From Arenicola marina (taxonomy: Eukaryota; Annelida; Polychaeta; Arenicolidae): a stretch of 64,000 bases of DNA. Where the stretch lies: the NCBI GenBank assembly GCA_964019135.1, contig OZ025249.1:33307759-33371758 (forward strand), given 5' to 3'. The notes beneath the pieces were generated by a model that did no database searches, was not told the DNA's origin, and saw nothing but the letters and a program-made list of their open reading frames with translations. Position numbers and translations under genes: made by a program. Position 1 is the first letter of the stretch. Each line of letters opens with the position of its first letter. Below are positions 15,001 through 30,000 of the stretch, piece after piece.

Positions 15001-18000
15001 CAGTGTTTACTTGTTTTTCAAACTGTACCAAGCAAAGCATGTCATTTCCGTCGGTTCTAAAAGAATGTTACAACCCAGGATGACACAACAAATTAGAAAT
15101 TCAATTTTACACCCACAACAAAGATGACAACAATTCTAGTGGCGCCAGCACTACTTTTACACCCACAACAAAGATGACAACAATTCTAGTGGCGCCAGCA
15201 CTACTTTTACACCCACAACAACGATGACAACAGCTCTGGTGGCGCCAGCACTACTTTTACACCCACAACAACGATGACAACAGCTCTGGTGGCGCCAGCA
15301 CTACTTTTATGCCCACAACAACGATGACAACAATTCTAGTGGCGCCAGCACTACTTTTACACCCACAACAAAGATGACAACAATTCTAGTGGCGCCAGCA
15401 CTACTTTTACACCCACAACAACGATGACGACAGCTCTGGTGGCGCCAGCACTATTTTAAGTACACTTTAATTATAACTAATGTGAACACCTGTAAGTCTC
15501 ATAGTCTCTAATAACAGAAGTTTAACATGAACCACAGTAACTCTTAATAACTTTTAATAACGTTAGTTATTAGTGCAATGCGAAAGATTAGCCTTTTCAA
15601 ACAGTACATTAGCCTTAACAATGGCGGGTCATCTGTTAAACACGGTAGCTCAACCTTTTGAGAGCGACATTCAACCTGAACTATGATAGTTTAGCCTTTC
15701 AATACGGTAAGTTACCTTTTAACTCTGGCAGTACAGTCAATAATTGTTTGGTTAATCACGCGAGTACATCACAAATCAATAACAAATGTCATATTACCCA
15801 CATTGAACTGTACTTGGTTGGGAGATGCAGATTGTAAATATGACGGGTATCACAACATAGTGTGAACAATCATATTGTAATATTGGTATACAGACCAGTT
15901 CGGAATGAAACAAACATGGGGGCAGCTATTTACTATGCAATGTTTCAGAATCACATTATAGTTTTAACTTTACCCAAAATACTACCATCATTACTATCAG
16001 TCACTAAACTGTGGCTAACACATTTCGTGGTGACGGCATGATAGCACTTTATGTTGACAACTAAAACAAAACTACATGGAAATAAGTTTGCAAGTCCCGG
16101 CTTCCCCGAAAACGTTTCAGTCTTGGGATGGGGGTCTACCTTCTCGGTCTTTCTTATTTTTATTGAATTATATTACTATTATTAAATTATTTGTATTTAA
16201 TCTTATACTGTCTGTTTTAGATGTCGACTTGGTCGACTAAACAAGTGTTCTGTAGCTGAGCTGTCAGCGCGCCGGGAGAGAACGATTTCGCATTGATAAA
16301 AGTCCGCAACAGTGAGCTTCCAGAGGGGCAGAAAGTACGTGTCGTTTAGCCACTACTACAGCCACTATTCCGGTGGCCATAGATATCAAGGCAGCCGATA
16401 AAAGTAAAGTATCTTGGCGGACATGGTAACCTACTAACACTACAGTATCTATCCCCGACACCCTCTCGGGAAACGGGAGCAGTGTAACCGCCTACAGGTG
16501 TTAGTTGTCACCCAGCCTTACTTCCGGAACACACAGGGTACCCTTTGGATGGAACGCCGCTGCGGTTAGCGGCGCCCCGGGTTTTTGTCGACAGGGCCCG
16601 TTAACCCTAATGTCACTGTCAATGGTTCGCGCACCAACGTGCAAAGACCAATAAAGATCGCATGAAGAGAGTCAGGAGTCAGTACAGGAATGCTCCTACC
16701 TTGATCCTGTGCATGAATGAATGCGACGGGGCCTTAAAAGTTGGAATAGTCAACCGACTTGACGGGGAAAACTACTTTTGTCCTGAATTGCTGGAGTGTG
16801 CACAGTGGCTTCAGTGTACATCACCATGCAGACTCATTTCTGAGAAACCTGCCGCACGGACACTGCCAGTTGCCACCGATAAGACAAAATAGCCAATCGG
16901 TTCGTACACCAGTCAGGAGAAGTGCTATACCCCAATAGCTCAAATGTTAGTTCAAACGTTTTACGACAGCCCGACGCAACATGTTGGCACTTAGTCTACT
17001 GACTTCGCGACCAAATTAAAACTCGTATGGCTCCAGGTCCACTGACTATGCGATAAAAAGTTAAAACTCGCACTGCTCTGACTTTGGACTCGTGTGAGTA
17101 AACGTTAAAACTCGATTGGCACAGCGTCTGACGGCGACCAACCGTTAAACCTGGCAGTACGTTTATGTCGCCGGTGATAGCGACACTGCCGACGTAGCTC
17201 TGTTTCTTTGGCGCAAGACATCTGGTTAAATTCATGGCCGGCCTTTGTTTGGTTAATACTTTCATCAAGGAGTGTGATAGCAATGTGAGATATGATATCA
17301 AGATTTACCTGCGATTAAAAGCATTTTAAGCGATTCAACCCGTTGTTTGCCGCCCAAACCATGCGAGGATTTGTTACATATCATGACCTGATTAAAGCAA
17401 GAATTATGTACTATTGTTATCAGTGAATTACTCACTGAAATTACTGTCTGTGGCCTGCTTAACGTCACTAGCATGGCGTGAAAAGACGGTAAACTACACG
17501 CAAATCTGTAAGCTATCATGCCCAAAATACCTTTTCTGCCAGGTTTGACACGAACATTTGAAGCAATGTTACTGTTGCGTTAAATGTGAATGACGAAACT
17601 TCATTTCACTATCCCATGCCGCTTGTTTTAATTGGCGGTAGACATTTGTTTATTAAATAGCTTTAAGTAGGTTTTAACAAAGTTAATGCCGATATTTATT
17701 TTCCTATGTCGGGGTTGCATAAGTGTAGCTGGTATCGAGACTCACAGTGTGTGGAACTGGATTTCTTGTCTAGTTGGGACGGTTTAATATTTGTGATACA
17801 ATGTGTCTTGTCACCGGGCACTTATAACAGGCACTTCAATCAATTACACTCCGTAAAGCGGCGGGAGACGCTAAGTTGACCAGTAAACACCCTCTTCAGC
17901 AGTAGTTGTTGATAGAACGTAAGTGTGTTCGGCAATATAAGTGGGAGTGCATAGCATAACACTTCGCAAGTTACGTACTGTGTCCGGGCCACCCAACTGA

Positions 18001-21000
18001 AGCAGGCGCCATTGGCAAAACAAACACTTGACCTACCCCCTCTCCATCCATTGCGCACCCCCCCCCCCCTCCCCCATGCCCACACAATACAACCTCCACG
18101 TGGTGCGCCAGCCATTGCCCCCGGGCAGCCCATCCTTCGTAAACCACGTGGTGCGCCAGCCATTGCCCCCGGCAGCCCACCCTTCGTAAACCACGTGGTG
18201 CGCCAGCCATTGCCCCCCGCAGCCTACCCCTCGTAAACCACGTGGTGCGCCAGCCATTGCCCCCGGCAGCTCACCCATCGTAAACCACGTGGTGTGTGTG
18301 CAACAGGTGCGAGGCAAAAAGCCCCCTGAGTTGCCGATAGGACGTGAGGTGTGAAACAAAAAGCAGAATCCTGACTAAGAGTCGACCCCTGCTGTGGCCA
18401 TGTCTGTGTGGTCGCAGGATAAAGATCTCAGGTCCTTCTTCGCAGAGAGTAGGGGGTTACCCCCAGGACATGATGAGCATGACGAGCTCCACTTTCCCGT
18501 CCCTCTCCCATTGACGCGATATAACCAAAAGTGGTCAAAGCGGCCTGAATAACCAACCAACCTGACTAAGAGTCCATTGACTCACTTGGGAGGGGAATTT
18601 GTGTTTTATGCCGATTTTGTGCACACACAAGGGCTACAGTGGACCAAGAAGCCTCCCGGGACTAAGGAGGAGGAATGGACAGAACATACCAAAGATCATT
18701 AAATCGTGCCATGGACCCGGATTCGAATCCAGGACCTATTGATCTATGGTCTAGTTCGCTAACCACTACACCAAAGAGGTCCGCTCACCACCCCGCCCCC
18801 CCCCCCCCCTCCCCTCGATACTTAGAGAATAACAATCAATAATCCAGGGGCCACTTGAAGGGGGAACACAGGTGGACTAGTATTAAGACGATTTCGTAAC
18901 AAGAACGATGAGTAACTGAGTCTATCATCTCCATGGTCCACTTATGTCTGCGACAGTCATTGGTTAAGGAAATTGGTTAAGAGGTAGCTTCCCACAACCT
19001 ACGAAAGCACGCTCATACCGACAAAAACGTCTCATCGTTTATTGTGCAGCAACACAATTTATAATATTACGTTTTATATTCAGGGCTTAAGATTTGACCC
19101 TCGGAAACAGCAGGACTGCCTCCGTGGGCGTTTGGAAGGCTACTAACACTTACCTAAAGTTAGTTACACTGGTATCTTGTCAGTTCACAAAAACGATGCG
19201 AAATGGTTAAACAGACGAAATGTATAACGACAGGTAAGCTTGCGCGTTACACCACGCTGTCGGTATTTCACGTCCACTGATTTGGGACGATAACCTTTAA
19301 TATAAGAAACCTATTGTTGGAGGACCTTCGCCTGGATGCCACAGGACTCCCTTAATGATAAACAACGACCCTTACTACAAGCTCCCCTACTTCCAGGCTC
19401 CCCCATCCCGGACTCCATTACGGACCCTCCGCCAACCCGGGACAACACTTGCCCATCCCCCGGCACAAGCATCTGCACCTCAATCCGCCCATAAGTGATT
19501 TCCTTAAACGCCACACCCATACTCCCGTTTGGTGGAGTGGACTGTGTGGGTGGGGTGGAGTAGAGTGTGTGGGTGGGGTGGAGTAGAGTGTCTGGGTGGG
19601 GTGGAGTAGAGTGTGAGGGTGGGATGGAGTGGAGTGGAGTGGGTGGTAAGGTGTGTGGATTGGAGTGGGTGGGTTGAGCGGGTGGGGGGTGGGTGGGCAG
19701 GGTTCGATACACGCCCGGACCGGGCGGATGCGCGTTGTTCAGCGGCCTAGATGTGTCTGGGGTGGGTGGGAAGGTGGGTGGGGGTTCGATATCGGCCTGG
19801 ATATGTGGGCTTACGTCACAGCGCTACCTGATGTCTGGGCGGGCCAGTGTACTCCGCCGCCACGTGTCTGGGGCAGTGGGAGTGAGTCGCGGGGGTCAGG
19901 TGTGGGGGTGGGCGGGGGGGGGGAGGGGAGGAGCAGCTATCGATCACTTCACGGTCAACTCCAGCCGGGGTTCCACCGTCTTACTACAGGGCTTATCCGT
20001 AACAATTCTCTAAACGATCGCAAGGCAGTGAACAATATCGTTCCTCCTGGGCAAAGATCTCAACGTGGGTCAATTTGTGACACGGGTCCGAGTGTTGGGG
20101 CGCAGGTTAAGACCAACACATTGTTAAACTGAACAACCCTTACAATAGCAATGTGCTAGACTTGTGCTAGATGAATAATGTAATGAATTCTCCCTGCCCC
20201 TTCTGTTTAACAGGTGTCCATAGATCGGATGAGGACTCTCTGAATCTTGTTTCATTGTGTTTTTTCTGATAATCGATTTTCCGGGTTGCCGACACAACGC
20301 GGTAACACACTACACTTTCAATCCCTTGATTAGAGCGTTACTTTCAGCGTTTTCGACATAACGCTGCTACACTGTACACGCCAAGCCCCTTGATTAGTGC
20401 ATTATTTGTTGGTCTATTATGATGCTTTATAGACTTGACCTTAAGCGGTTATGTCAATGCGCTTCCCACGCAATAACACACACATCTAAATGAGCAGCAG
20501 TCCCAGTGAGCAGCAGATCATTAGAATCCTGCCCGGGGGCCATCATCAGCGGGCCTTCATCACACTCACTGTAGCCATTGGCGGCTGACGACAGATCCAA
20601 CTGCTGGCTGAACCACTGCGATGACTAGAGATTCAACTGACGCTTTACCACTGCGATGACTAGAGATTCAACTGACGCTTTACCACTGCGATGACTAGAG
20701 ATTCAACTGACGCTTTACCACTGCGATGACTAGAGATTCAACTGACGATTTACCACTGCGATGACTAGAGATTCAACTGACGCTTTACCACTGCGATGAC
20801 TAGAGATTCAACTGACGCTTTACCACTGCGATGACTAGAGATTCAACTGACGCTTTACCACTGCGATGACTAGAGATTCAACTGATGATTTACCACTGCG
20901 ATGACTAGAGATTCAACTGACGCTTTACCACTGCGATGACTAGAGATTCAACTGACGCTTTACCACTGCGATGACTAGAGATTCAACTGACGCTTTACCA

Positions 21001-24000
21001 CTGCGATGACTAGAGATTCAACTGACGCTTTACCACTGCGATGACTAGAGATTCAACTGACGCTTTACCACTGCGATGACTAGAGATTCAACTGACGCTT
21101 TACCACTGCGATGACTAGAGATTCAACTGACGCTTTACCACTGCGATGACTAGAGATTCAACTGACGCTTTACCACTGCGATGACTAGAGATTCAACTGA
21201 CGCTTTACCACTGCGATGACTAGAGATTCAACTGACGCTTTACCACTGCGATGACTAGAGATTCAACTGACGCTTTACCACTGCGAGGACTAGAGATTCA
21301 ACTGACGCTTTACCACTGCGAGGACTAGAGATTCAACTGACGCTTTACCACTGCGATGGCGACAGTCAACTGACGCTTTACCACTGCGATGACTAGAGAT
21401 TCAACTGACGCTTTACCACTGCGATGACTAGAGATTCAACTGACGCTTTACCACTGCGATGACTAGAGATTCAACTGACGCTTTACCACTGCGATGACTA
21501 GAGATTCAACTGATGATTTACCACTGCGATGACTAGAGATTCAACTGACGCTTTACCACTGCGATGACTAGAGATTCAACTGACGCTTTACCACTGCGAT
21601 GACTAGAGATTCAACTGACGCTTTACCACTGCGATGACTAGAGATTCAACTGACGCTTTACCACTGCGATGACTAGAGATTCAACTGACGCTTTACCACC
21701 GCGATGACTAGAGATTCAACTGACGCTTTACCACTGCGATGACTAGAGATTCAACTGATGATTTACCACTGCGATGACTAGAGATTCAACTGACGCTTTA
21801 CCACTGCGATGACTAGAGATTCAACTGATGATTTACCACTGCGATGACTAGAGATTCAACTGACGCTTTACCACTGCGATGACTAGAGATTCAACTGACG
21901 CTTTGCCACTGCGATGACTAGAGATTCAACTGATGATTTACCACTGCGATGACTAGAGATTCAACTGACGCTTTACCACTGCGATGACTAGAGATTCAAC
22001 TGACGCTTTACCACTGCGATGACTAGAGATTCAACTGACGCTTTACCACTGCGATGACTAGAGATTCAACTGACGCTTTACCACTGCGATGACTAGAGAT
22101 TCAACTGATGATTTACCACTGCGATGACTAGAGATTCAACTGATGCTTTACCACTGCGATGACTAGAGATTCAACTGACGCTTTACCACTGCGATGACTA
22201 GAGATTCAACTGACGCTTTACCACTGCGATGACTAGAGATTCAACTGATGATTTACCACTGCGATGACTAGAGATTCAACTGACGCTTTACCACTGCGAT
22301 GACTAGAGATTCAACTGACGCTTTACCACTGCGATGACTAGAGATTCAACTGACGCTTTACCACTGCGATGACTAGAGATTCAACTGACGCTTTACCACT
22401 GCGATGACTAGAGATTCAACTGACGCTTTACCACTGCGATGACTAGAGATTCAACTGACGCTTTACCACTGCGATGACTAGAGATTCAACTGATGATTTA
22501 CCACTGCGATGACTAGAGATTCAACTGACGCTTTACCACTGCGATGACTAGAGATTCAACTGACGCTTTACCACTGCGATGACTAGAGATTCAACTGACG
22601 CTTTACCACTGCGATGACTAGAGATTCAACTGATGATTTACCACTGCGATGACTAGAGATTCAACTGATGATTTACCACTGCGATGACTAGAGATTCAAC
22701 TGACGCTTTACCACTGCGATGACTAGAGATTCAACTGACGCTTTACCACTGCGATGACTAGAGATTCAACTGACGCTTTACCACTGCGATGACTAGAGAT
22801 TCAACTGACGCTTTACCACTGCGATGACTAGAGATTCAACTGACGCTTTACCACTGCGATGACTAGAGATTCAACTGACGCTTTACCACTGCGATGACTA
22901 GAGATTCAACTGACGCTTTACCACTGCGATGACGACACATTGAGCGACGGTTTAACCATCACGATGACGACAAATCCAACCGATGGACTAACCATCGCGA
23001 TGACGACATATTTGACTGACGGTTTAAGCTTCGCGATAGCGATATTAGACAGGGGTTTACCATCGCGATGACGACATATTTGACTGACAGTTTAAGCTTC
23101 GCGATAACGATATTAGACTGGGCTTTACCATCGCGATGACGACATATTTGACTGACAGTTTAAGCTTCGCGATAACGATATTAGACTGGGCTTTACCATC
23201 GCGATGACGACATATTTGACTGACAGTTTAAGCTTCGCGATAACGATATTAGACTGGGCTTTACCATCGCGATGACGACATATTTGACTGACAGTTTAAG
23301 CTTCGCGATAACTATATTAGACTGGGTTTTACCATCGCGATGACGACATATTTGACTGACAGTTTAAGCTTCGCGATAACGATATTAGACTGGGCTTTAC
23401 CATCGCGATGACGACATATTTGACTGACAGTTTAACCATCGCGATGACGACATATTGACTGACGGTTTAACCATCGCGATGACGAGATTCCACTCACTAG
23501 TTAACCACAGCGCTGACGTGAGATCAAACTGATGACTTAACTATGACGTAGTATTTGACTTACTTTTAATCTTCGTGATGAGGATGGCGGCCGAGGTGAG
23601 GACTTCAGTCGTGTGGAGAGCCGGGTACTTCTGGATCACCTCCTTCAGGATACTGAGCACCTCCGCCAGACGTTCGTGGGCCGACACCCGCAACTCATCT
23701 GGGGTCACATCTGGAGCCAAGCAGAACGGTACCCTGACACCCCAGTGAACAGCAGGATAGACACACCACCGTGCCGCCGGCAACACTCGCCGTCCGTTGA
23801 AGCTATTCAAACAGCTTCTTCTGACCCAAAAGATGTCAGTTTGACATTTAATGGTTTATTTAGTGCAACAAAGTTGCCGTCACTAATGTCATTGTATTTT
23901 TCGTATTGTCTCCATTAGTAAAGCACGGACGAATCGGCCAAAACACCGAAAATACAAACAGATCTTCCTATCGACAGAGCCTTGTCTTTTGTTTCTCCAC

Positions 24001-27000
24001 AAATCTTTCATCTTGTCACCACACGAAGTCCCTTAATTCGATGCGTTAGCAATGGCCGCGTTACCAACACAACAATATGTGGGAGCAAGTGTCCGCATGT
24101 TGCGGGAGGGCCATTGCTGCTAGGCCAACCCAAACGGCCGGTGCGGGGTACGAGCCCCACCTGTGGGAATATCGTATGTTTGTGCTAGATAAAGATTCCA
24201 TGTCATCCTTCGCAAAGAGTACGGCGTTACTCCCGCAGATATGGCTCCTCTGCAACTTGGCCCTTGCCACTGTCGTGATATGACCCATAAAGCTACCTAA
24301 ATCAATCACTCAAATCCAAACCAGCAGTATCACAACTCAACATCAGCTGCGGTGTGGCCAGTTTTGCTCCAGTCCAGATACTACTGGGCTCAGCAACGCT
24401 GTTTCTAGAGTTGCAACTAGAGAAACCTTCCGTTGAGAAGGTAAACACTCACCATTCTCACAGCCAGTGGGCACCGTCCCCGCCTCAAGGCCAACCCACT
24501 ACAACTTGCCAGCTATAATATAATTAATTCTCCATTATAGTGACTTTCATTTCTTCACGTACGGTTAGACGGATCGTATCACCACGTGGTCTAGTAGTAT
24601 GTAGCGCCCTCCGCTATTGTCGCGTGCGCTCCGCAAGGCCAGCCCAAGCGGCCGGGGAGGAGGAGGAGGTGGTCACTCCGGGAGACAGGGCTCCTCTCTA
24701 CCTGGACTCCTCCTTGACATTCTCGCGATATAACCTACATAGGTTCCACTTAACACCAACCACCGGACCATGGGGCGATCTGATGGCTGACACGTGAGAA
24801 GCAAGTGATCTATGTTAATACACGGTAACTTGGCCGCTCAAGGGTGGCATGCCTCCCATGATAACCATCCATGCCGGGTGGTAAACCTAAGACGTCAGGG
24901 TCATTGATGTCGTTAATATATATCAAGGTGCTCACCTCTGTCCGCCTACACGGTTATAAACTGATTGATTCTGCTGAGATGGGCGCCTAGACGGTCATAA
25001 ACAGATGGTTTCTGCTCAGATAGTCACTTACATGGTCATAAACAGTTTGAGCGCGCGTCGACCGTGTGCGTCCACATCCACGGAATCTAAATCTCATAAT
25101 GAGAATATTTTGTTAGGCCCGTTATTTTGGAAAGAAAAAATAGCTACAGCCGAGATCGCCCGTCACTGTGGGACTATAATTTGTGGACAAACCATTTGCT
25201 CCGTAGCACACACTATTAAGAATTGGCGGCATACCAGACACATGGCCCCATACACATATTACTTCACTGACGCGTAAGCACGAATGATTCACCACTTAAT
25301 AACACACTGACTGGCGATGGAAACCTGACCTGTCTTATCTCCATATAGAGACGAATGAAGAGAGACGTGTGCGAAAGGGAAACTGGAACCACCCCACATC
25401 CTGGATCCCCGCTACGTAAGTCATGAGGCCTGCACACCTCACAGTCATGTAAAGTCCTGTATGCATTTACATCGATAAAGCGGCCACCCCAGGGTGTCGG
25501 CGACACATTGACATGAGGCGGGCGGTAAATTACCAGGGGACCATTAAATTCAATTCAAGAGAAGGAGGACCTCGAACGTGTCAAGGCTGGGTCCCTCCCT
25601 CGGCCGGCGCCGTATCGCATCGCATCGCAGGACAAACAACCAAGTCATTGTCCAGGCCTCCTGTAATTATACGTAACCAACCTGACATAAGTCACCAACT
25701 ACGACAGCCCGTAATTATAGCGCCCGGAAGAAAGAAAAACGGCGATAAACAGACCGCCCACCATCTTGAATCAATAAACGGAAGCGGAACAATAAATTCG
25801 ACCATCCCGCACAGCTTGCGGGTACTATTAAGGTGTGCTGTAAAATGATGGTGCAGGACCAAAGATCAATTAAACCATGATGACGCTACACAAAAAGCCG
25901 TTCGGCGTGAAGACGCGAAGAAATCCTTGCTGGCGTACTCTAATAATTTGCCTGCATTCATTCAGTGGAGTACCACTGTGATTGGTGGCCTTGGGGTGGG
26001 AGTCAATGCTGACGGCTAAGGCGTCAACACCGGCCCCGCGTATTGCAATCACCGTGACTGTGCTGAAGGCTACAGTGGCCACACATTCGATACGGTGGCT
26101 CAGGCCAGTAGACTACTACAATCCACGCGAATTATTCAGGTTACATGCATAGATTCAACATGTGTCGCAGGCCAGTGTAGTAATGTCGACGTGTGCTGCT
26201 GTCCAGAAAAGAGGAAGAGGACAATTTAGACTTAAGCTTCGGCATGGAGTTGGTTTTAAGCGTGTCGGTGCTATGATCATAGTGATCCTGCATCGACGTT
26301 CCCAGCTCGTACTACGGTCCGGGTGTGCAATGATAGATGCATTCTATGGCGGAACCACGGGTCCATATCTGATAGATAGATATTCCTTTATTATAGTCAC
26401 TTGCGAGAATACAGACATACAAACGAAATACATCAATGCAAATATGATCTCGCCTAGTCCTGCACAACTTATAAGTGACTTTAAATTAACCACAGCATGT
26501 AACGTAGTAAATGCATTTAAATTAAACAAACGAAAACATATGTACATAACATGTTAAAGAGTCCACGAAATGAGAGATACGTGATACGCTTAAGCAACGG
26601 TTTGCCGTAACATGGAAGGACTACCATGCCACACGATGTGTAGTCATTTCGCGACCTCGCTTTTCAACAATATAGGTTTAAAAAATCGCTGCGGTAAGTA
26701 TCACGAACTACCAGTACTTGCCGTAACGAAGCAATACCAAGAACCAGTATGACGGTGCATCACATACGGGGAACCGGCGTAGTTTGCCGTAGTTTTGTAA
26801 TCTGCATATTCGTCAAACACAGGACCATAATTTTCCGGCAAGTCATCTCATAAAAGTGAAACTACAACATGTATGTAACATGTATTCGCGATAAAGGACC
26901 TCTCGTCACGAGGAACCGCACTGTGCGCAGAACCCACAACAATATCTGAGACACGTGTGGGCGTGAATAAGACCACGTGGTAACTGGTGGGTGTGAATAA

Positions 27001-30000
27001 GACCACGTGGTAACTGGTGAGTGAATAAGATCACGTGGTAACTGGTGGGCGTGAATAAGACCACGTGGTAACTGGTGGGCGTGAATAAGACCACGTGGTA
27101 ACTGGTGGGCGTGAATAAGACCACGTGCTAGTTCGATTGGTTGGTTGTATATTCAGGACGCTTTAACCACTTTTGGTCATATCGCGTCAATGGGAGGAAG
27201 TGAGAGTGGAGCCATGTCCCCGAGGGTAACCCCCTACTCTTTACGAAGAAAGACATGGGATCTTTATCGTGCGACCACACAGACATGGCCACAGCAGGGC
27301 TCGAACCATCGATCCACGTGCCGTTAGGCTCTCAGGTGGTCAGAGCACTCAATGCGAGCGCTCTAGCCCACTGAGCTATCGCGCTGGTCCTAAAACAGAG
27401 TTCGAAAATAACATTGCCTTGTAAGTAATTAAAACAGTGTGAATTCGTCCGGTACGGTACCAGTAGCACAGTAAATTATAAACGGTGGTGTATTTGATAT
27501 ATCTTCGACTAGAGTCCGTTTCAAATTTTGCGTATGAAGGATAATTCTGATGGTTAAATTTGACGCGGCACAGAGGGACTATAGCTTAAGCGGGACGCAC
27601 TCTGCCGGGAGATCGAGCTCAGACGACAAAACAAAACTATTTCCTCGTTGTGTGTATATGATATGTCTATATAGTTACGCAGTTCCTCGTGTTTCAATTA
27701 CAAGCCTATGATACATCTTTGTGGTCGATCGATGGGTGTGTTTAACATGGCGAAGGGCGCCGAGTTAACCGGACCCACGATAGGGCTGGACTCGCCATTT
27801 AACATGGCGAAGGGTCCCGAGTTAACCGGACCCACGATAGGGCTTGACTCGCCATTTAACATGGTGAAGGGCGCCGAGTTAACCGGACCCACGATAGGGC
27901 TGGACTCGCCATTTAACATGGCGAAGGGTCCCGAGTTAACCGGACCCACGATAGGGCTTGACTCGCCATTTAACATGGTGAAGGGTGCCGAGTTAACCGG
28001 ACCCACGATAGGGCTGGACTCGCCATTTAACATGGCGAAGGGTGCCGAGTTAACCGAACCCACGATAGGGCTGGACTCGCCAAATGGCGAAGGGTGCCGA
28101 GTTAACCGGACCCACGATAGGGCTGGACTCGCCATTTAACATGGCGAAGGGTGCCGAGTTAACCGGACCAACGATAGGGCTTGACTCGCCATTTAACATG
28201 GTGAAGGGTGCCGAGTTAACCGGACCCACGATAGTGCTCGACTCGCCATTTAACATGGCGAAGGTTGCCGAGTTAACCGGCCCCACGATAGGGCTGGCCT
28301 CGCCATTTAACATGGAAAAGGGAGCCGAGTTAACAATTACATAACCTGAGGGCCAGCTGACAGGCTCAAACTATCCACATATAAAGACAGACAAATATAT
28401 ATATTCACATGCCTCCTTCGATAAATTAGTAGCTGAAACTAGCCATACATATATATATATAGAGACATACAAATATCATCTATATAATCAGATATCAAAT
28501 GCCCCCTTCGAAAAACTAGGATGTCGATTCAACCGCGCGAGGGGGCAATGTGAGGAAGACTTCCTTGTGTTACGGCAATTGAATGTAACAATGCGGAACA
28601 TAATGCACAGCGAGGGCGATAATTAATGATTATATGCTTATTGACCACGTGGCAAGGGGTGGAGAACAGTGTTCAGCCCCTAATGAGGCATTCTGGGCAA
28701 TGATATAACATCACATATTGCACCACGATTGAAATCGCGGGTTGTTAGTCTCGAGCTCGTCGGGTTGAAGTTTCCTTGTTAAGGGAACGTTCATTCATTC
28801 AATAATAATTGTTAGTAGTATCTCGCATTACGTGGGTATCGATGGTGTGCAATGGCTGAGGCTGCGTATACCCAACACAAACAGACTGTAGCCGTGCAAT
28901 GCTGAGGGCATACGGGGCGCATCGAAGGCAGACCGGAATCAGAGTCGATCAGATTGATTTCCAATGATTCCCTGTCACATGCAGCAGAAACCGTTGACAA
29001 ATGGTAAAACACTACAGTCTACAGTGTCAGTGTGCACACTACCCTTGTCCAGTTTCATACCGGGGAAACCGAAACTTAATCACACATTATGATAGTGTTT
29101 GCCAACACTTATAGTTTGCTCGGAGCTCATCAAGGTGACATTGAGATAAGTGACGTCAACGGGCCGGGGGTAGGGGTGAATATTTGTTTTCATCTCAACA
29201 ACATCTGAGACGGTTTTGTGCAAGTCTACTCTGGAATTTACTGGGGAAGGTGGTTTAAGCAGTGGGGGGGGGGGGGTAATTTTGCTGACAGACGACGTCC
29301 TGGTGCCAGTTTAGCTTCCTTGTTCGTGAGGTCGACATACACACACTGACGGGCATGTTAGGCAGAAACCCGCCACAAGGACTCCATGCACTGTGATGGC
29401 CGAACAGACTGAACCACACCAGCCACAAGGACTCCATGCACTGTGATGGCAGATCAGATTGAACCACACCAGCCACAAGGACTCCAGGCACTGTGATGGC
29501 CGATCAGACTAACCCACAACAGCCACAAGGACTCCATGCACTGTGATGGCCGATCAGACTGAACCACATCAGCCACAGGGACTCCAGGCACTGTGATGGC
29601 CATCAGACTGAACCACATCAGCCACATGGGGGCCTAAAGGCACTGTGAAAACACATCAGACTGAACCACATCAGCCACATGGGGGCCTAGAGGCACTGTA
29701 AAAACCCATCAGACCGAACCACATCAGCCAGATAGGGGCCTAGAGGCACTGTCAAGGCCCATCAGACTGAATGGAATGTTGGTGTTTTAGGCCACTTTTG
29801 TGCACATACAGGCTAAATTGGGCCAAGAAACCTCCCGAGACGATGAAGGGTGAAGGAATGAAACATGCCCCAGATTAGGTGCCCGAGCCCGGATTCGAAC
29901 CCAGGACCTATTGATCTGCGGTCTAGTGCGCTAACCACTACACCAGGGAGGCCCCCCCATCAGACTGAACCACATCAGCCACATAGGGGCCTAGAGGCAC

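Noticed and set aside
19311-20132. ORFs over the G/T-rich region (MWIGVGGLSGWGVGG and opposite-strand Pro/His-rich frame)
   Set aside because: Low-complexity translation of a tandem repeat.
20612-22935. CRISPR-like appearance of the 35-bp array and of the 71-bp array
   Set aside because: Units are contiguous with no unique spacers, no cas genes are present, and the surroundings are eukaryotic introns.
27340-27390. A functional tRNA gene
   Set aside because: The A and B boxes belong to the head of a SINE whose body is repeated elsewhere; a full cloverleaf with paired acceptor stem is not present.
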